This document shows positions 60,321 to 64,000 of a stretch of 64,000 nt of DNA, piece after piece. Numbering within the stretch: the first letter of the stretch is position 1; every line of letters starts with the position of its first letter. The position numbers were made by a program, and so were the translations under genes. Below the pieces are notes generated by a model. The model did no database searches, was not told the origin of the DNA, and was given only the letters and a program-made list of their open reading frames with translations. Source of the stretch: Candidatus Heimdallarchaeota archaeon (GTDB lineage: Archaea > Asgardarchaeota > Heimdallarchaeia > Heimdallarchaeales > Heimdallarchaeaceae); assembly GCA_030603365.1 (NCBI GenBank), contig JAUVXV010000009.1, positions 80,568 through 144,567 of the forward strand, given 5' to 3'.

Positions 60321-60869
60321 ATGATGGAAGAAGAAGCTAAGAAAACAAGAGGACACAAAATGGGTCATCATAAAGATAGAGATGATATCATAGGAGAACA
60401 CAAATTATCGGATATGGGACAATTGGTTTTTCTAGGTATTTTTACAGTTCTGTGGGTACTAGATTCGTTTGTATTCAATTTCTCCACTCTATTAACAGAG
60501 TATATTCCGATTTATGTAGTAGCACCCATAGGAGGAGTCATACTAATATTAGCTGGCTATCTAGCATTTAAAGGATTAAGACAAGTGTTCAAGGAAGTAA
60601 GAGATCCTCCTGAAGTAATAAGAACTGGAGTGTTCAGGTATTCAAGACATCCTGTTTATCTAGGTTCTATTCTTCTATACTTGGGTCTGACAATAATTAC
60701 TCTATCACTCGCTTCTTTGGGATTATTAGTGGGAATAGTTATTTTCTATAATTTCATCGCTTCATATGAAGAACAACTGCTAAGTGAACAGTTTGAAGAT
60801 GAATATGAAGATTACAAAGAGGATACTCCAAGGTGGATTCCTGTTCCTAAAATAGGAAAAAGTAGATGA
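60321..60869 (+). CDS. Isoprenylcysteine carboxyl methyltransferase-like membrane protein
   Basis: The 182-residue protein has a His/Asp/Lys-rich cytoplasmic start, four membrane helices and the ICMT/PEMT signature: TGVFRYSRHPVYLGSILLYLGL, then EEQLLSEQFEDEYEDYKEDTPRWIP at the C-terminus. The family methylates prenylcysteine, phospholipid head groups or other membrane-bound acceptors with SAM. Which applies is not evident; prenylated proteins have been proposed in some archaea. ATG 60321 or 60324. Likely monocistronic. Confidence 0.85.
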   Translation: MMEEEAKKTRGHKMGHHKDRDDIIGEHKLSDMGQLVFLGIFTVLWVLDSFVFNFSTLLTEYIPIYVVAPIGGVILILAGYLAFKGLRQVFKEVRDPPEVIRTGVFRYSRHPVYLGSILLYLGLTIITLSLASLGLLVGIVIFYNFIASYEEQLLSEQFEDEYEDYKEDTPRWIPVPKIGKSR

Positions 60870-60949
60870 CTAATCTATCTTGAACTTGAAATGTTTTTTG
60901 TTCAACACTAATCTTAAAAAGAAACGAAAAAGCTGTTTCTTTGAATATT

Positions 60950-62134
60950 ATGGTCGAAGTAACTCGATTCTTTGGTACTCCTTGGTGTTCCGATTGTAAA
61001 GTCTCCAAGACTTTTCTCGCTGAAAATCTAATAAATTATGAATATACTAATATTGATGAAGATGAAGAAGCTGCAAAATTCGTTGAAAAAATAAATGACG
61101 GAAAAAGAAAAGTTCCGACAATAGAATTTTCTGATGGAACCTATCTAGTTGAACCATCAAACGCTGAACTTGCAGAGAAACTAGATTTAATCTCTCACCC
61201 ATCTAAAACTATCTATGATGTTCTAATTGTAGGAAGTGGACCCGCAGGGTTAACATGCGCTATCTATACAGCTAGAGAAGGAATGGATACAGTGGTTCTT
61301 GAAAAAGGAGCTTTAGGGGGAAGAATGAATTATACTGAAAGGATAGAAAATTATCCAGGTTTTCCTGAAGGCTCAAGTGGTGAACATCTAGCTTCAACTT
61401 TTGCTAAACAAGCAGAAAGATTTGAGGTGGAAATGCTCAAAGCTACTCTAGCCACTGACATTGAAATAAACGATCAAGGTTTCAAGGTTACAACTTCTCA
61501 TGGAGATACCATTAATGCAAAAACTGTTGTTATAGCTACAGGTACTGAATATAGAACTCTTGGGGTTGAAGGAGAATCTGATTTGATTGGTTATAAGATA
61601 CACTTCTGTGCAGTATGTGATGGACCATTTTTCAAAAACAAGAAGGTTATGGTAATAGGTGGAGGTAACTCCGCTCTAGAAGAATCGCTTTTTCTAGCTC
61701 GTTTTGCGTCAGAAGTAACTATTGTTGAGATAATGGATGAGCTGACTGCTTCAGAAGTCATACAAAAAGAAATCTCAAAAAATCCAAAAATAAAGACACT
61801 AACTAGTTATGAAACCAAAGAATTCCTTGTAGGTGAGAAAAAACAACTAGAAGGAATAAGGTTTTTTGATAGAGCTAATCAGAAAGAAGTCATTCTCAAA
61901 CCTGATGGTGTATTTATGCTAGTAGGATTGAAGCCTATTGTCAAAATTGTTGAAAATCTTGTAGATTTAGATGAAAGAGGGTTTATCAAAACAGATGAAA
62001 AAATGATGACAAGTGTCCCAGGTATTTTTGCTTCAGGAGATTGTAGAAGTGGTTCTACTTGGCAAGTTGCTTCTGCAGTTGGTGAAGGTGCCATAGTAGC
62101 TTTGAAAATTAGAGATTACTTACGAAGTCATTGA
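60950..62134 (+). CDS. Glutaredoxin-thioredoxin reductase fusion
   Basis: Residues 1-78 are a glutaredoxin-like domain with redox motif CSDC (Cys13 and Cys16), cis-Pro in KVPTIEF. Residues about 90-394 form a low-molecular-weight thioredoxin reductase: FAD motif GSGPAGL, redox pair CAVC (220-223), a second dinucleotide motif GGGNSALEE, and the closing ASGDCRSGSTWQVASAVGEG. The second motif GGGNSA lacks an obvious HRR NADPH signature downstream (VEIMDEL), so the electron donor may not be NADPH. ATG 60950 is chosen, with a TATA-like CTTAAAAA about 30-35 bases upstream; TTG 60941 adds three residues. Confidence 0.9.
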   Translation: MVEVTRFFGTPWCSDCKVSKTFLAENLINYEYTNIDEDEEAAKFVEKINDGKRKVPTIEFSDGTYLVEPSNAELAEKLDLISHPSKTIYDVLIVGSGPAGLTCAIYTAREGMDTVVLEKGALGGRMNYTERIENYPGFPEGSSGEHLASTFAKQAERFEVEMLKATLATDIEINDQGFKVTTSHGDTINAKTVVIATGTEYRTLGVEGESDLIGYKIHFCAVCDGPFFKNKKVMVIGGGNSALEESLFLARFASEVTIVEIMDELTASEVIQKEISKNPKIKTLTSYETKEFLVGEKKQLEGIRFFDRANQKEVILKPDGVFMLVGLKPIVKIVENLVDLDERGFIKTDEKMMTSVPGIFASGDCRSGSTWQVASAVGEGAIVALKIRDYLRSH

Positions 62135-62223
62135 AGAAGAGTTTATCCCTCTTCTAAATTCCTTTTTATTGGTAGTGGAATACATTTTTAAAATTGTTAT
62201 TTTATTTTTTGATGGAGAATAAA

Positions 62224-62727
62224 ATGAATGACGCTTTAGAACTTTTAAAATCTCGTAGGAGTATTAGAAAATATAAAGATCAACCGGTAGAAGAGGAGAA
62301 GATTCAGAAATGTTTAGAAGCTGCCAGTTGGGCTCCCTCTGCTTCAAATAAACAACCTTGGGAATTTCTTATTGTAACAGATAAACAAGTTAGAAAAAAA
62401 CTTTCTGAAACTCATCCTTATGCTAAATTTGTTGCTCAAAGTCCTGTTGTTTTCATTCCACTTACTAATCCTGAAGTTCATCAGAAATACCACATGTCTG
62501 ATACTGCTCTAGCAACATTGCAGTATATGATAGAAGCGCACAGTTTGGGGTTAGGAACATGTTGGGCAGGAGTAATCGGTTCATCTATTGAACTCGAAAT
62601 TAGAAAATTACTTGGCATACCTGATCATCTTAATGTACTAGGATTAGTTGCTACAGGTTACGCAGACGAAAAACCTACAAAGACAAGAAAAGAACTAGAT
62701 TCCTTAATTCATTATGAAAAATACTAG
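62224..62727 (+). CDS. Nitroreductase family FMN protein
   Basis: The 167-residue protein starts ALELLKSRRSIRKYKDQPV, with the FMN-phosphate Arg cluster, and has CLEAASWAPSASNKQPWEFLIV and GTCWAGV, all family marks. These enzymes use FMN and NAD(P)H to reduce nitro groups, quinones or flavins; the short length fits the simple subgroup without extra helices. ATG 62224 has GGAG about eight bases upstream; earlier in-frame starts at 62194 and 62212 add non-homologous residues. It lies about 70 bases from the transposon end. Confidence 0.88.
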   Translation: MNDALELLKSRRSIRKYKDQPVEEEKIQKCLEAASWAPSASNKQPWEFLIVTDKQVRKKLSETHPYAKFVAQSPVVFIPLTNPEVHQKYHMSDTALATLQYMIEAHSLGLGTCWAGVIGSSIELEIRKLLGIPDHLNVLGLVATGYADEKPTKTRKELDSLIHYEKY

Positions 62728-62798
62728 CTAAAAGGATGATGTGGTTTTGTCATCTTGTCATAGTAACAAGAAAAGTTAAATATCTTTCTTAGAGTTCA

Positions 62799-64000
62799 TC
62801 ATATAGAAGCATGCAACTGTTCTATACTCACTCTGAGTGGATACATCACGTATCCTCCTACCCCGTTCGCCTTACGCTTGGGTAAGGCTTTCGGATCGCT
62901 TTTGATTAAAATATTGTACGCTGCATTAACATCAGCATTGATTGAATGTCCTTGAGAAGATTTAAACAATCCATGTTCCACTCTTCTACCTGCATACTTA
63001 GTGCGTTTTTGGGGAAACTCGTTGTCGAGAAAACTGCACTTAGAGGTGTACTCTTCTGGGATGAGCTCAACCTTTATCCCTCTCTCAGCAGCTTTATACT
63101 TGAGCATATTGATTATGCGCATGAAGGGGATGGTGACAAACATCTGGGTGACCTTTTTCCAGAAATGCACCCCTTGTTTCCACTTCTGATTGTACCCAAT
63201 AACCACCTCGTGAAGATCTCGTTCCACCCACACTTCAACTAGATAATGGGTAAGTTTGTGGATAGCATCTTTGAGTTTCTTCCTCCACTTCTCCCGAAGT
63301 TGGTAGAAGGTTGTTCCATATTTCAGTATGTTCTTTGCTTTCAGCTGCTGACGTTGCTGCAGGACATATTGTTCTCGTAATTGTGTCTGGTTTTTCAGAT
63401 AATATTGGGTTATTGATTTTATTCCTCTACCGTGATCCTTGATAACAATCGGTTGATTGCCGAGGTTATCCACAAAGGTCACAAGATTGGTCATCCCTAA
63501 ATCGATTGCTCCCTTACGTCTGGGACGTTTCTTTAACTGAGGTAAGGTCTTGAGATAAATCAGTTCTATCGTATAGCCCACTCGTCTTGGTATGATTCGT
63601 ACTTCTCGTAATTTCGTACTTGCTGTTAGTCTTGTCTTATAGTAATACCCTACTTTCTTGGGTAACACTAGCCACCCGTTCCTTATCATAGCTTGTTGGT
63701 TGCTGAAGATAGCCACCACCTCCCCATCTTTAGGTTTGTACCCAGGGGGACGGGGCATAGCGAAGAACAGCTTGGGATTCTTCTTCCACTCCTTGAGAGC
63801 TCGGAAATACGATTTCCAATTTCTGGATAGGAGTTTGAGTGTGTGTTGGGCTGTATGAGCTGGTAAAATCTTATAGCATTCTTCGTTTTTGAGCAAAGAG
63901 TTGAGGTCATAATAGTACAGGATCTTGTTCTGCTTATTAAGAGAGGTTTTGAAAAGGAAATTAGCTCGATTATAGAGATTCTTCACTTGATGACAAAGCT
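62799..64000 (-). CDS. tnpB: TnpB (IS605 OrfB) RNA-guided nuclease, 5' end beyond window
   Basis: The frame stays open past GTG 63986 to the right edge and reads LCHQVKNLYNRANFL, which matches the normal interior of TnpB, so the true start lies outside the window. RuvC residues are present: Asp in GAIDLGMTN, Glu in ELIPEEYTSKC, Asp in INADVNAAYNI. The zinc-finger insert between the last two has only one Cys (TSKCSFLDNE) followed by AGRRVEHGLFKSS, the variant without CxxC pairs. TnpB proteins cut DNA guided by an RNA from the transposon end. Base composition is richer in GC than the flanks, consistent with a mobile origin. No tnpA is visible. Confidence 0.9.
   Translation of the reverse strand, partial: LCHQVKNLYNRANFLFKTSLNKQNKILYYYDLNSLLKNEECYKILPAHTAQHTLKLLSRNWKSYFRALKEWKKNPKLFFAMPRPPGYKPKDGEVVAIFSNQQAMIRNGWLVLPKKVGYYYKTRLTASTKLREVRIIPRRVGYTIELIYLKTLPQLKKRPRRKGAIDLGMTNLVTFVDNLGNQPIVIKDHGRGIKSITQYYLKNQTQLREQYVLQQRQQLKAKNILKYGTTFYQLREKWRKKLKDAIHKLTHYLVEVWVERDLHEVVIGYNQKWKQGVHFWKKVTQMFVTIPFMRIINMLKYKAAERGIKVELIPEEYTSKCSFLDNEFPQKRTKYAGRRVEHGLFKSSQGHSINADVNAAYNILIKSDPKALPKRKANGVGGYVMYPLRVSIEQLHASI
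62829..62855 (-). repeat. Hairpins at the tnpB 3' end (possible right-end/omegaRNA structure)
   Basis: CACTC-T-GAGTG (62829-62839) and GGATAC-ATCAC-GTATCC (62839-62855) are adjacent perfect inverted repeats inside the last codons of tnpB. In IS200/IS605 elements, subterminal hairpins and the guide RNA scaffold overlap the tnpB 3' end, so these are candidates for that role. The exact element boundary cannot be fixed from one copy. Confidence 0.45.

Noticed and set aside
62946..63910. Several ORFs of 60-98 codons overlapping tnpB on both strands
   Set aside because: tnpB has all RuvC motifs in its own frame; the others have no recognisable content.
1..64000. CRISPR array, tRNA, rRNA or known riboswitch
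   Set aside because: I looked for regularly spaced direct repeats and for GC-rich structured blocks in all spacers and saw none. A covariance-model scan (for example tRNAscan-SE and Infernal) would settle this.

Overview
The window is an AT-rich stretch of archaeal chromosome. The evidence is TATA-like boxes about 25-30 bases before many start codons, GGTG/GGAGG ribosome binding sites before others, frequent TTG and GTG starts, and gene content typical of archaea: indolepyruvate:ferredoxin oxidoreductase, a tungsten-type aldehyde oxidoreductase, an M55 peptidase, a single OB-fold DNA-binding protein, an Mth938 protein and many small zinc-ribbon membrane proteins. No rRNA, tRNA or universal marker is present, so the lineage cannot be fixed. 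A mesophilic, anaerobic, heterotrophic archaeon of the Asgard group (Heimdallarchaeia-like) is my best inference, not a demonstrated fact.

Layout. 1-10 kb: the tail of a DUF3160 surface protein, a tyrosine phosphatase, an MFS transporter, a zinc-ribbon/beta-repeat membrane protein, a small operon (histidine phosphatase, an unreported 55-residue zinc ribbon, a C_GCAxxG_C_C redox protein), a methyltransferase-like protein, and two tandem acidic surface proteins next to a membrane-bound HTH regulator. 10-20 kb: a single-chain alcohol dehydrogenase/aldehyde:ferredoxin oxidoreductase with an SCP2 protein, a SWIM protein, a class II amidotransferase-like protein lacking its nucleophile, an alpha/beta hydrolase divergent from DegV, and a PadR/HAAS-like pair with a perfect palindromic operator. 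20-34 kb: TPR, M23-like, DoxX, GNAT, ferritin-like and MBL-fold proteins; the iorA-iorB-panE-like operon; OB-fold and DnaJ-zinc-finger proteins; a slipin with a hexulose-phosphate-synthase-like partner; M55 peptidase. 34-40 kb: a complete ABC import operon (binding protein, fused permease, two unequal ATPases, a 30-codon ORF, a DUF47/PhoU-like protein). 40-54 kb: serine hydrolase and a fragment of another, zinc-ribbon membrane proteins, two flavodoxins each facing a 40-residue paralogous small ORF, MsrB, class III aminotransferase, CrtI-like flavoenzyme, and an orphan family-5 binding protein with a PEF-CTERM-like tail. 54-64 kb: GNAT, a full-length DUF3160 protein and its HTH neighbour, a UPF0251/DUF5320-like pair, alkaline phosphatase, ICMT-like methyltransferase, a glutaredoxin-thioredoxin reductase fusion, nitroreductase, and a TnpB transposon gene running off the right edge.

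How it fits together. The metabolic genes suggest ferredoxin-linked amino-acid and aldehyde oxidation: IorAB for aryl 2-oxoacids, and the ADH-AOR fusion interconverting alcohol, aldehyde and acid. A redox and oxidative-stress set (two flavodoxins, MsrB, Grx-TrxR, ferritin-like protein, nitroreductase, C_GCAxxG protein) surrounds them. Many products are surface proteins held by N- or C-terminal membrane segments. The strongest candidates for something undescribed are the paired flavodoxin/40-residue-ORF loci, the ADH-AOR fusion, the ABC importer whose two ATPases place all their defects in one composite site, and the repeated TTCTGTAG element shared by the regulator and the two tandem surface genes.
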